Shown: positions 52,557-61,850, numbered from the stretch's first letter. The stretch is DNA of 64,000 nucleotides from Acidimicrobiales bacterium (GCA_030447445.1 JAUJOW010000004.1:1-64000); one strand, 5' to 3'. Translations and numbers: made by a program. The notes: generated from the sequence alone by a model not told the origin.

Positions 52557-52571
52557 CTGACGGACCGTCAG
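52557..52571. promoter_or_regulatory. CTGACG-N3-CGTCAG operator, site 8
   Basis: A perfect inverted repeat (CTGACG GAC CGTCAG), 52 bp before the first substrate-binding lipoprotein gene of the HAAT-type transporter. Confidence 0.75.
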
Positions 52572-52623
52572 ACACCGGCGGTGGGTGGGGTACAGTCGCC
52601 TCCGCTCCGGACGCTGGGGTGCG

Positions 52624-54008
52624 ATGGTGCGCAGGTGGCTCGTGGTGGTGAGCGCGCTGGCCATGGTCGTGCCGTCCTGTGGGTCTCGTATCGAGGGGGA
52701 GGCGACCGTTGCCGGCGGTGGCGGGAGCGGTGGCGGTGGGGGCGGTCCGGTCGCCGCCGGCGAGGACGGGGCTCGGCCCCGAACGCCGTCGGTACCCTCG
52801 ACGCCGCCTGCGGCGAGGGCGAGGGGGGCAACACGTTGCCCGAGGGCGCCTACCCCGAGGACACCAAGGGCGTCACCGCCGAGACCATCAAGATCGGGGT
52901 GATCTCCGACAAGGCCGGTCCCGTCAAGTTGCCGACGGTGGGGATCGAGGAGTCGACCGAGGCGTTCGTGGCCTTCTGCAACTCCCTGGGCGGCATCAAC
53001 GGCCGCACGCTCGAGCTCACCACGTACGACTCGATGATCGGCGCCCACGCCGAGGCCACCAAGAAGGCCTGCAACGACGACATCTTCGCCCTCGTCGGCA
53101 GCGGCTCGGTCCTCGAGACGGGCGCACAGCAGATGGTCGACTGCAAGCTGGTGGAGGTCGGCGCCTACTCCGCCTCGGCAGCCAAGTCGCTGTCGGATCG
53201 CGTGTACACACCGGTGCCCGGTCCCGCCAACCAGTACGGCACCGGCCCGTGCGAGTACCTCGCCGAGAAGCACCCCGAAGCCGTGAAGAAGGCCGCCATC
53301 CTCTACGGGGACATCCCGGCCGCCAGCAACCGGGCCAAGCTCATCATCCAGGCCTGCGAGGAGGTCGGCTTCGAGTACACCTACGACAAGGTCACCCCGA
53401 TCATCACGAACGACTTCGGCCCGTTCGTGTCCGAGATGGAGTCCGAGGGCGTCGAGTACGTGTCGGCCATCTCGGCCGTCAGCGAGACCACCAAGCTGCT
53501 GCTGTCGATGAGCGACCAGGGCTTCGAGCCCGAGGTGATCGACCTCGGCCAGCAGTACTACGACCCCGAGCTGGCCGCCGCCACCGGCGCCGAGGGGGCG
53601 CTCGTGCTCACCAACACCGCACCGTTCGAGGAGGTCGACGACGTACCGGCGCTGCAGGTGTACCTGAAGTGGCTGGAGGAGGTGGCGCCCGACGTCGAGC
53701 CCACCTCGCTCGGTGTGCAGGCGTTCTCGGCTGGTCTGCTCTTCGCCGAGGCGGCGGCCTCGCTCGGCAACGACCTCACCCGGGAGAACCTGCTGAAGGC
53801 GCTGTCGGAGATCCACGAGTGGGACGGCGGCGGCCTGCACTACCCGACCGACCCCGGTGCCAACGACGCCAGCGGCTGCTTCCTCTACCTGCGGGTCCAG
53901 GGCGGCGAGTTCGTCCGGGAGTTCCCCGACGAGGGCTTCGAGTGCGATCCCGACTCCGTGAAGACCTACGAGGGCGACTTCGGCGAGGGCGCCAAGGAGC
54001 AGGGTTGA
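52624..54008 (+). CDS. ABC transporter substrate-binding lipoprotein 1 (HAAT type), frameshifted near N-terminus
   Basis: ATG 52624 opens a lipoprotein signal ending at Cys19 (MVVPSC), then a Gly-rich linker. Near the GGGG run at 52768-52771 the frame must drop one base to reach NAVGTLDAACGEGEGG and the rest of the protein, which ends at 54008. The mature part (IKIGVISDKAGPVKLPTVGIEEST, FCNSLGGINGRTLELT, GSGSVLETGAQQMVDCKL) is a LivK/type I periplasmic binding fold of about 460 residues. It is a close paralogue of the next gene. The substrate is unknown; see the operator finding for the steroid link. Confidence 0.82.
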
Positions 54009-54012
54009 GGAT

Positions 54013-54027
54013 CTGACGGTCACTCAG
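54013..54027. promoter_or_regulatory. CTGACG-N3-CGTCAG operator, site 9
   Basis: CTGACG GTC ACTCAG, an imperfect right arm, 5 bp after the first binding-protein gene and 56 bp before the second. It gives the second binding protein its own control. Confidence 0.6.
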
Positions 54028-54083
54028 AAATCGGATCCGGGCTGAGCTACAGTCGCCCCGAAGGTCCGGATCGTGGGGGTTCG

Positions 54084-55469
54084 ATGAAGCGGAACTGGCT
54101 CGTCGTGGTGTGCGCGCTGGCGCTGCTGGCGGCGGCGTGCGGATCGCGGGTCGAGGGCGAGGCTACGATCGCCGGTGGCGGTGGCGGTGGCGGTGGTGGC
54201 GACCGAGCGGCCGGCGGCGGCGATGGCGGCGGCGGCGGTGCCGGCCAGGTGGGGACCCTGGAGGCGGCCTGCGGCAAAGGCGACGGCAACAACACCGCGC
54301 CCGAAGGCGCCTCCCCTGCGGATACCGAGGGCGTCACCGCCGACACCATCAGGATCGGGGTGATCTCCGACAAGGCCGGGCCGGTGAAGGTGCCGACGGT
54401 GGGCATCGAGGAGTCGACCGAGGCGTTCGTGGCCTTCTGCAACTCGCTCGGGGGCATCAACGGCCGCACGCTCGAGCTCACGAAGTACGACTCGATGATC
54501 GGCGCCCACGCCGAGGCCACCGAGAAGGCCTGCAACGCCGACATCTTCGCCCTGGTCGGCAGCGGCTCGGTCCTCGAGACGGGGGCGCAGCAGATGGTCG
54601 ACTGCGGGCTGGTCGAGGTGGCGGCCTACGGGGCGTCGGCGGCCAAGACGCTCTCGGATCGCTTCTTCAACCCCGTGCCGAGTCCGGCCAACCAGTACCC
54701 CACGGGCTCCTGCAAGTACATCGCCGACAAGTTCCCCGACGCCGTGAAGAAGGCAGCCATCCTCTACGGCGACATCCCGGCCGCCTCGAACCGGGCCAAG
54801 CTGATCAAGGAGGCGTGCGAGCCCCTCGGCTTCGAGTTCGTGTACGACAAGGCCACACCGATCATCACCAACGACTTCGGGCCGTTCGTGTCCGAGATGG
54901 AGTCCGAGGGCGTCGAGTACGTGACCATGGTCTCGGCCGTCAGCGAGACCACCAAGCTGCTGCTCTCGATGAGCGACCAGGGCTTCGAGCCAGAGGTGAT
55001 CGACCTGGGCCAGCAGTACTACGACCCCGAGCTGGCCGCCGCCACCGGCGCCGAGGGTGCGCTCGTGCTCACCAACACCGCCCCCTTCGAAGAGGCCGAC
55101 GACAACCCCGCTCTCCAGGTGTACCTGAAGTGGCTCGAGGAGGTGGCGCCCGACGTCGAGCCGACCTCTCTCGGCGTCCAGGCCTTCTCGGCCGGGCTGC
55201 TCTTCGCCGAGGCGGCGGCGTCGCTCGGCAACAACCTCACCAGGGAGAACCTGCTGGAGGCGCTGTCGGAGATCCACGAGTGGGACGGCGGCGGCCTGCA
55301 CTTCCCGACCGACCCGGGGGCCAACCAGGCCAGCGGGTGCTTCCTCTACCTGAAGGTGGAGGGCGGCGAGTTCGTCCGGGAGTTCCCCGACGAAGGTTTC
55401 GAGTGCAAACCGGAGGACGTGGTCGAGCTGGAGGGTGACTTCGGCGAAGGTGCGAAGGAGAAGGGTTGA
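54084..55469 (+). CDS. ABC transporter substrate-binding lipoprotein 2 (HAAT type)
   Basis: 461 residues, intact. The signal peptide ends in a LAAAC lipobox (Cys19), followed by a 35-residue Gly-rich linker that holds the binding domain away from the membrane. The type I fold matches the preceding paralogue almost throughout, including SDKAGPVKVPTVGIEEST, YGDIPAASNRAKLI and DLGQQYYDPELAAATGAEGALVLTNTAPFEE (parts). Differences cluster at positions such as VAAYGASAAKTLSDRFFNPVPSPA, so ligand preference may differ. The fused permease gene follows at 48 bp. Confidence 0.9.
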   Translation: MKRNWLVVVCALALLAAACGSRVEGEATIAGGGGGGGGGDRAAGGGDGGGGGAGQVGTLEAACGKGDGNNTAPEGASPADTEGVTADTIRIGVISDKAGPVKVPTVGIEESTEAFVAFCNSLGGINGRTLELTKYDSMIGAHAEATEKACNADIFALVGSGSVLETGAQQMVDCGLVEVAAYGASAAKTLSDRFFNPVPSPANQYPTGSCKYIADKFPDAVKKAAILYGDIPAASNRAKLIKEACEPLGFEFVYDKATPIITNDFGPFVSEMESEGVEYVTMVSAVSETTKLLLSMSDQGFEPEVIDLGQQYYDPELAAATGAEGALVLTNTAPFEEADDNPALQVYLKWLEEVAPDVEPTSLGVQAFSAGLLFAEAAASLGNNLTRENLLEALSEIHEWDGGGLHFPTDPGANQASGCFLYLKVEGGEFVREFPDEGFECKPEDVVELEGDFGEGAKEKG

Positions 55470-55517
55470 CGGCAGCAGGGAGCCGCTGACCGCTCCGTCC
55501 CTGAAGGGGGTTCGACC

Positions 55518-57656
55518 GTGCAGGACATCATCACCTACCTGATCTTCGGCCTGCAGGCGGCCTCTATCTACGCCATCGCCGCCAGCGGCCTCGTGGTCAC
55601 GTACACGACCTCGGGGATCTTCAACTTCGCCCACGGCGCGGTCGGCATGCTCGCCGCCTTCGTCTACTGGGAGCTGCGGTTCAACCACGAGGTGCCCGTA
55701 CCGATCGCGTTGATCGTGGTGCTGCTCGTGCTGGGCCCGCTGCTCGGGTTGCTGATCGACCGGCTCATCATGCGGGGCCTCGCCACGGCCTCCACCATCA
55801 CCAAGATCGTGGTGTCGGTCGGTCTCCTCTTCGCCTTCATCCAGTTGGGCGCGCTGATCTGGCCCCAGGACGAGAGCTACCGCACCCGCCGGTTCTTCGA
55901 GGGCGAGAGCGTCCGCATCGGCGACGTCAACGTCACCTACCACAGCCTCATCGTGTTCGCGATGGCCGTGGTGGTGGCCGGCGCCCTCTACCTCCTGCTC
56001 AACCGCACCCGCCTGGGAGTGGCCATGCGGGCCGTGGTCGACAACCGCGACCTGAGCAGGTTGAACGGCATCGATCCCGACCGCACGTCCGGGATGGCCT
56101 GGGCCATCGGCTGCTCCCTGGCCGCGCTGGCCGGTGTGCTCATCAGCCCCATCCTCCAACTCGACGTGGTGCTGCTCACCCTGCTCGTGATCAACGCCTA
56201 CGCCGCCGCACTGGTGGGGCGGCTCCGCAGCCTGCCGCTGACGTTCCTCGGCGCGCTGATCCTCGGCCTGGTCGAGAGTTACGCCGCCTACTTCGTGGTC
56301 AAGGTCGCCGACAAGACAGGCTTGCTCGCCGACCTGGGCGGATTCGTCGACGACCTCATCACCACCGGGGCCATCCCCATCCTGATGCTGTTCGTGGTCC
56401 TCGTGGTCATCCCCCAGGACCGGGCCTCGCTGGAGACGGTGCGCTCCCGCAACGTGATCCCCACCCCGACCCTCACCCAGACCATCGTCGGCGGCGGGAT
56501 CCTCGTGGCGGCGGCGTTCGTGGCCACGCTGATCGTGCCCGAGGACAAGCTGTTCGAGCTGGGCAAGGGGGTGGGGCTGGCCATCGTGATGCTGTCGTTG
56601 GTGCCGCTCATCGGCTACGCCGGCCAGATCTCCCTCGCCCAGTTGGCCTTCGCCGGCGTCGGCGCGGTGGTCATGTACGAGCTCGGATCCGACGGCAACC
56701 CGTTGGGCCTGGTGCTGGCGGTGGTGATCGCCGGGTCGGTGGGCGCGCTCGTCGCCCTCCCGGCGCTGCGCTTGAAGGGTCTCTACCTGGCCCTCGTCAC
56801 GTTGTCGTTCGCCATCCTCTTCGAGAAGCGGATCCTCACCGAGTTCCCCGACTTCATCACCGGGAGCACCAACGTGGCCCGGGTCCCTCGGCTGGCCGGT
56901 TTCGGGAGCGACACCGCCAACTTCGTGCTCCTCGCCGCCGCCTTCGCCGGCGTGGCCATCCTCGTCGCTGCCCTCCGCCGGGGACCGTTCGGCCGACGCC
57001 TCCAGGCGCTCAAGGACAGCCCGGCCGCCTGTGCCACCCTCGGTCTCGACCTGACCGCCACCAAGCTCCAGGTGTTCGCCCTCTCCGCCGCCATCGCCGG
57101 CCTCGGCGGCGCCCTCTTCGCCGGGTGGAAGAGCACGATCGGCGGGGTCAACCAGAACGACTTCTCGCTCCTGAACGGCCCCCTGGCCGGGTTGCCGGTG
57201 GTGCTGCTGGCCGTGATCGGCGGCATCACCTCGGTGGCGGGGGCCATCCTCGGCGGCCTGCTCCTCACCGGCATGCCCATGGTCGGCCAGTCGTTCCCGG
57301 CCCTGCGTGACATCATGTACCTCCTCCCCGGCATCGCCGGCATCAGCCTGGCCCGCAACCCCGACGGCGCCGTGGCCCAGATCAAGGAGGCTGTCGCCGA
57401 CCGCCGCCGGCGACCGACCGAGGGTGCCGAGCGCGGGCCCGAGGCCGAGCCGGTGCCCCTCGTCCCCGATCGCCTCCTGGCCGACGGGCGCTTGTCGGCC
57501 GCGGAGCTGGCTCGCCTCGATGAGGAGCTCGGACTGGCCTCCGGCGGTGGCGTGGCCTGCGAGCTGGTCGCCGCCCACGGGGACGGTGCCGGCAACGGCT
57601 CCGGCGACCCCGCCACCGACGGCGCTCGCGCCACCCCGACCCCGGCCCGGCCATGA
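55518..57656 (+). CDS. Fused LivH-LivM branched-chain-type ABC permease
   Basis: 712 residues with a GTG start and an AAGGGGG site. Residues 1-300 are LivH-like (IFGLQAASIYAIAASGLVVTYTTSGIFNFAHGAVG). Residues 320-620 are LivM-like (GYAGQISLAQLAFAGVGAV, ALRLKGLYLALVTLSFA, LGLDLTATKLQVFALSAAIAGLGGALFAG, parts). A hydrophilic tail of about 90 residues (DGRLSAAELARLDEELGLASG) follows. One polypeptide therefore supplies both membrane halves of the importer. Its stop overlaps livG by 4 bp. The reading frame is clean over 2.1 kb. Confidence 0.92.
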   Translation: MQDIITYLIFGLQAASIYAIAASGLVVTYTTSGIFNFAHGAVGMLAAFVYWELRFNHEVPVPIALIVVLLVLGPLLGLLIDRLIMRGLATASTITKIVVSVGLLFAFIQLGALIWPQDESYRTRRFFEGESVRIGDVNVTYHSLIVFAMAVVVAGALYLLLNRTRLGVAMRAVVDNRDLSRLNGIDPDRTSGMAWAIGCSLAALAGVLISPILQLDVVLLTLLVINAYAAALVGRLRSLPLTFLGALILGLVESYAAYFVVKVADKTGLLADLGGFVDDLITTGAIPILMLFVVLVVIPQDRASLETVRSRNVIPTPTLTQTIVGGGILVAAAFVATLIVPEDKLFELGKGVGLAIVMLSLVPLIGYAGQISLAQLAFAGVGAVVMYELGSDGNPLGLVLAVVIAGSVGALVALPALRLKGLYLALVTLSFAILFEKRILTEFPDFITGSTNVARVPRLAGFGSDTANFVLLAAAFAGVAILVAALRRGPFGRRLQALKDSPAACATLGLDLTATKLQVFALSAAIAGLGGALFAGWKSTIGGVNQNDFSLLNGPLAGLPVVLLAVIGGITSVAGAILGGLLLTGMPMVGQSFPALRDIMYLLPGIAGISLARNPDGAVAQIKEAVADRRRRPTEGAERGPEAEPVPLVPDRLLADGRLSAAELARLDEELGLASGGGVACELVAAHGDGAGNGSGDPATDGARATPTPARP

Positions 57657-58485
57657 CCCTGCTGGAGCTGCACGAGGCGACCGTCCGGTTCGGCGGCCAC
57701 GTGGCCGTCGACGCCGTGGACCTGTCCGTCGAGCCGGGCACCGTGACCGGCCTCATCGGTCCGAACGGCGCCGGCAAGACCACCATGTTCAACGTGATCA
57801 CGGGGCTGCAGAGCCCGACCAGCGGCCGGGTGGTGTACGACGGCAACGAGATCACCGGGTTGCGGGCCCACAAGCGGGCCCAGCTCGGCATCGCCCGCAC
57901 CTTCCAGCGCCTGGAGGTCTTCGGGTCGCTCACGGCCAGGGAGAACGTCCTGGTGGGTGCCGAGCTCCGCCGCCGGTGGGGTCGCAAGGCGACCCCCACG
58001 CCGGCCACGATGGCCCTCCTCTCGTTGATCGGCCTCGTGCCCCCCGGCTCGCCCCCGGAGGCGGCGGCCAGCGTCTCGCCGTCCACCGAGGCCGATGCGC
58101 TGATCGACTTCGTCGGGGTCCGATCGGTGGCCGACACCCGCGCCGACGAGGTGCCGACCGGCATCGCCCGCCTGATCGAGCTCGGTCGGGCCCTGGCCAC
58201 CCGCCCGCGGCTCCTGCTCCTCGACGAGCCGGCGTCGGGCCAGGACGAGGGGGAGACCGAGGCCTTCGCCGGGCTCCTCCGGCAGTTGGCCGGCTCGGGC
58301 ATGGGAGTCCTCCTCGTCGAACACGACGTGCCCCTCGTCATGCGGCTCTGCTCACGGGTGAACGTGCTCGACTTCGGGGCGATCCTCGCCGTGGGCCGTC
58401 CCGAGGAGATCCAGTCCGACCAGGCCGTGCTCGACGCCTACCTGGGGGCCGAGCCGGTCAGCGCCGGCGCGGAGGCCCGCCGTGA
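57653..58485 (+). CDS. LivG-type ABC transporter ATP-binding protein
   Basis: About 277 residues. Walker A is GPNGAGKTT, the Q-loop ARTFQRLEVFGSLTARENV, Walker B LLLLDEPASGQDEGE and the switch HDVPLVMRLCSRVNVLDFG. The signature region is odd: VPTGIARLIELGRAL replaces LSxGxQ. An extra stretch near residues 125-150 (PPGSPPEAAASVSPSTEAD) is also unusual. The natural stop is probably TGA 58483-58485, overlapping livF; in the sequence as given the frame runs past it to 58816, most likely because of a lost base. Confidence 0.82.
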
Positions 58486-59237
58486 CCGCCACCGCTCCCG
58501 CTTCCACCGCACCGGCCGCCACCGCACCCGACGGCGCCGTCCCGCTCCTCCAGCTCGCGGGGTGCGGGCCGCCTACGGTCGCATCGAGGTGCTCCACGGC
58601 GTCGACCTGGTGGTGGCCCCGGGCACCGTGGTCGCCCTGCTCGGCCCCAACGGTGCCGGGAAGACCACCACGCTCAAGGTGGCCAGTGGCCAGATGACGC
58701 CGACCAGCGGTTGCGTCCACCTCGCCGGCCGCCATGTGAACGGCGCCGACGCCGACGCCCTCGCCCGCCTCGGCGTGTGCACGATCCCCGAGGGACGGGG
58801 GTGTTCCCGAACCTGACCGTGCGCAGAACCTCCGCATGGTCACCTACTCGGGGGTCTCCCAGAAGCGGGTGGAGGAGCGGGCGTTCGCCCAGTTCCCTCG
58901 CCTGAAGGAGCGAGCCGGTCAGGTGGCGGGCACGATGTCCGGGGGCGAGCAGCAGATGCTGGCCATGGCACGAGCGCTCGGCACCGACCCTGCCCTGCTC
59001 ATGCTCGACGAGCTGTCGATGGGTCTCGCCCCGTTGATCATCGAGGAGCTCTACGGGCTCGTCGCCGATATCGCTCGCGGAGGGGTGTCGATCCTGGTCG
59101 TCGAGCAGTTCGCCCGCACCGTCCTCGGCGTGGCCGACGTGGCGGTGATCATGCAGCACGGCGACGTCACCGCCGTCGGCCCGCCGTCCGAGATGGAACG
59201 AGAACTGTCCGCCGCCTACCTGGGGGCCTCCGAATGA
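58482..59237 (+). pseudogene. LivF-type ABC transporter ATP-binding protein, three frame breaks
   Basis: GTG 58482 begins MTATAPASTAPAATAPDGAVPLLQLAG. The frame must lose one base at the GGGG run near 58559, again at 58797-58801 and again near 58825 to give RAAYGRIEVLHGVDLVV, GPNGAGKTTTLKVASGQ (Walker A), IPEGRGVFPNLTVRENLRM and the intact end with MSGGEQQMLAMARAL (signature) and LLMLDELSMGLAP (Walker B). When repaired it is a normal LivF of about 250 residues. It pairs with LivG. The breaks look like sequence error. Its stop overlaps the next gene (ATGA). Confidence 0.8.
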
Positions 59238-60115
59238 CCGACTCCGACCGCATCCAGAGGCTGAAGGACGGCGTGGGCACGCTGAGGGTGCCCGGCGCCG
59301 CCGGCGACCGGGACAGCCAGCTGCTCAAGGCCGGCATCGCCGCTATCGCCGCCGGCATCGTGCTCGTGGTGCTCGGCTGGTGGGGGCGTCGGGGACCCTC
59401 GACCTCTCCGAGCACGTCCCCTACCTCATCTCCGGCGGCGTCCTGGGTCTCTGCCTGGTGGTGGCCGGCACCGGTCTCCTCGTGCGCTCCGCGATGGCCC
59501 GCCTGCTCAAGCTCTCGCTGGCCCGGCTCCTCCACGAGCAGCAGACACAGACGAACCGCTCTGTCGAGGTCCTCGAGCGCCTCGAGGCGCTCCTCGGCGG
59601 TTCGGTGCCGGAGCCGCCGATGATGGCGGCGCCGTCGACCGTCGAGGGCAGCCCGGCGCCGACCAACGGCCACGACGTCGGGCCCGGTCACGACGACCAA
59701 CCGCCCCCGGATACCGGGAGCGGGTCCGATCACGAGCACAGCCACGCCCACGTCCACGACCACGGCGGCCACGTCGTGCACGCCCACGATCACGAGCATG
59801 CCCACCGCCACGACGAGGCCGGTCACGCCGGTGCCTCCGACGGCCATCCCCACGCCCACGGCGCCGAGGACCACGACCATGACCACGCCGGCGCCGCCGT
59901 CGGGATCGCGCACCGCGCCATACGGCGACGAGCCGGCCGACGACGGCGGAGCGTGGATGCCTCCCGCTGGCGACGACGGTGCCTCGCCCGCACCCTGGCC
60001 GCCCGCTCCGCTCACCGAGGAGCCCGACACCGAGCCCGAGCCGGCCAGCGGCGGGGCCAAGAAGCGGCGGCAACCGTTGCGGGCCGCAAGCCCTCCGAGT
60101 AGCGCCGACAGGTAG
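59234..60115 (+). CDS. Histidine-rich two-helix membrane protein in transporter operon, frameshifted
   Basis: ATG 59234 overlaps the livF stop. MTDSDRIQRLKDGVGTLRVP leads to two membrane helices (GIAAIAAGIVLVVLGWW and LISGGVLGLCLVVAGTGLLV) with a break at the GGGGG run 59382-59386. A helical, likely coiled segment (LLHEQQTQTNRSVEVLERLEALLGG) follows, then a region of about 60 residues rich in His and Asp (HEHSHAHVHDHGGHVVHAHD and more). A second break near 59903 leads to an acidic Pro-rich tail ending at 60115. It may bind metal or protein on the cytoplasmic face. The family is unknown. Confidence 0.6.
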
Positions 60116-60125
60116 CGCCGGCGAC

Positions 60126-60715
60126 GATTACGGGGCGGGGGCGATGAGGTCAGCGACGGCCAGCTCGCCCGCCGCGCCGGGACGGCCACCGTGTCGTCGA
60201 TGCGATGCTCACGACGTCGCCGGTACCCCGTCGGGCCAGGGTCGAGGTGCTCGACCACGACATCACGGGTCACGACCCAGTAGGCGGGGAACCCGGCGGC
60301 GGCGTAGAGGCGAGCCTTCGCGGTGAGATCGAAGGTCTCGGTCTGGTCGGCCACCTCCACCACGAGGACGACGTCCTCGGGGTCCCACCGCGACAGGCGC
60401 TCGTTCAGGGCACCGACAGGTCTGGCGTCGGCTCGGCGCACCCAGCAGTCGGGATCAGGCAGGGAGTCGCCGGCCGGCAGGGTCTGCGTGGTGATCTCCA
60501 CGCCCTCGCCGGGCAGGGCACGCACGATGCGTGCCGTCGTGTGGCCGTGCCAGTCGCCGATCACCACGGGGATCACCTCGCCGTCGACCATCTCCACCGG
60601 CCGGTCGAACGCCCCTGCTTCCCATGCCCGCAAAAAGCCTCTCAGGGGTCCAGCGATAGGTGAGCGCTGCCTCGGACACCTCTCCACGGTACAGAGGTGG
60701 GTCCCAGGCCGACAT
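60126..60715 (-). pseudogene. Uma2-family endonuclease-like protein, two frame breaks
   Basis: From ATG 60715 the frame gives MSAWDPPLYRGEVSEAALTYRWTPE, then must shift near 60635 to give FLRAWEAGAFDRPVEMVDGEVIPVVIGDWHGHTTARIVRAL (read in parts), PDPDCWVRRADARPVG, VVLVVEVADQTETFDLTAKARLYAAAGFPAYWVV, and again near 60175 to end GELAVADLIAPAP. The Uma2/DUF820 core with Glu, Asp and VEVADxT-x-DxxxKA is complete, so the gene is probably intact in the organism. The function of the family, restriction-like nucleases, is not established. Confidence 0.7.
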
Positions 60716-60773
60716 CTCGTCCCCAAGAAGCGTCGACAACCGCTGCGGGCCCGCAAGCCGTCCCAGTAGGTCC

Positions 60774-61648
60774 TCAGGAGGAGTCCGGTGGGGGTTCCGG
60801 TGGGGGAAGGCCCATGGGGTTCGGGAAGCCGATCTCACCGGCAGCGGCGATCCGCCGAGCGGCCGGTTCGAGGAGGCGCAGGAGCTGGTCGGTCCCGTCC
60901 TCGCCCAGGGCCGTGTACGGCTCCAGCGCGAGCTCGTCGGTTCGCCGCTCGATGCGCACGTGGAGGTCGCGCCCGGCGCCGGTGGCGGTGCCGTCGGCGG
61001 CGACGAGGTTCCGGGTGGCGAGGCGGTCGACGGCGGCACGCCAGTCCTCAGGCGACCAACCACGACCCTGGTGGAACAGCTCGGGGGCGACGCCCTGGCA
61101 GGCGGCGAACAGCACGTGGGCCTCACAGCCGTCAAGTCCGGCACCGCGAGCAGCGCGACGTGCCCGTCGCCACGGTGTTCCCGCAGCGTCGTGGCCGCCT
61201 GCCAGATGGCCGCCACCGGCTCGGCGGGCAGACCCACGTCGCGGTTGGCGGCAAAGAGGGGCCGCCCTCCTGCGCCGGCGCCTTCGATGGCCAGATCGAG
61301 CCGGGGAAGCGCGCCGGTGGCGAGTCGGCCGGCGACGCCTTCGGGGAGAAGGCGCTGCAGAGCAGCGGCGGCTGCGTTCGCTCGGGCCTCGAGGATGTCG
61401 GCGGAGCTGGCGTAGCCCCACGCATCGGGGATCGCCCGCCGGACCCGTGATGGGTGGAAGTTGAAGAACGTCGCCTCGACCACCCCGGGGGCGACCGGAC
61501 CAAGAGGGGCGGCGCGGCACGCGGCAGCCCATCCAGAAGCCCTTCAACCCGAGGCGGGCAGGGGCCGCCCGGCACTCCGGTGAGAAGTAGGTGACCGCGT
61601 TCAGCGCCTCGAGGTGGTACCACATCGCCGCGCCACGTCGGGTTCCAT
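60774..61648 (-). pseudogene. SCO6745-like helical protein, three frame breaks
   Basis: The likely start is ATG 61648 (MEPDVARR), with breaks near 61625, 61526 and 61140. Pieces in order: MWYHLEALNAVTYFSPECRA and LGLKGFWMG; AACRAAPLGPVAPGVVEATFF and FNFHPSRVRRAIPDAWGY; LFAANRDVGLPAEPVAAIW; then GLDGCEAHVLFAACQGVAPELFHQGRGWSPEDWRAAVDRL (parts) and GLPPPEPPPDSS at the end. This is the pattern of the actinobacterial SCO6745 family, which has a winged-helix-like C-terminal half. Its role is unknown. Confidence 0.68.
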
Positions 61649-61713
61649 GCCGTGATCCTTACCCGCTCGGGACGTCGGGCCGATCCGGTCGCCAGGGCGA
61701 CGACGACCTGCGG

Positions 61714-61768
61714 TCAGCTCGTGGCCGGGGTGAACGTCACCGGCATGTGCTTGATGCCGTTGATCAGA
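61714..61768 (-). pseudogene. Cytochrome P450, last 17 codons only
   Basis: Minus-strand codons ending at TGA 61716-61714 read LINGIKHMPVTFTPATS, the typical last residues of bacterial P450s of the CYP125/CYP142 class. Upstream on that strand the sequence changes at about 61769 to unrelated repeats. The body of the gene must have been displaced, possibly beyond the right edge of the window, by the element described next. Confidence 0.6.
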
Positions 61769-61850
61769 TGACGGCATTCTCCGCTGACCAGCGGAAACGG
61801 CCCGATTCCGCCTCTGACCAGCCCAAACGTCTACTCGCCACTACTCACCA
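61769..61850. mobile_element. Repeat-bearing element end (IS21-like or integrative element)
   Basis: Two 25-bp direct repeats about 30 bp apart share TTC-CCGC-TGACCAGC-AAACG (61776-61799 and 61805-61829); the first includes the palindrome CCGCTGACCAGCGG. Such repeated units occur at the ends of IS21-like elements, but no transposase is present here. It marks the junction with the P450 remnant. Confidence 0.4.

Noticed and set aside
52479-54008. Long binding-protein ORF starting upstream at 52479
   Set aside because: Its first 100 residues read through the end of the ACAD gene and the operator and lack a signal peptide. The real start is ATG 52624 with a lipobox, followed by a frame break.
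54024-57578. 1184-codon minus-strand ORF over the transporter genes
   Set aside because: Its protein is a His/Gly/Glu/Arg-rich shadow with no domain, lying antisense to the clear SBP and LivHM genes; long antisense ORFs are expected at this GC content.
57653-58816. Apparent LivG-LivF fusion
   Set aside because: The joined frame includes an Arg-rich junk linker where the LivG stop and the LivF start (GTGA) belong; two missing bases create the fusion by chance.
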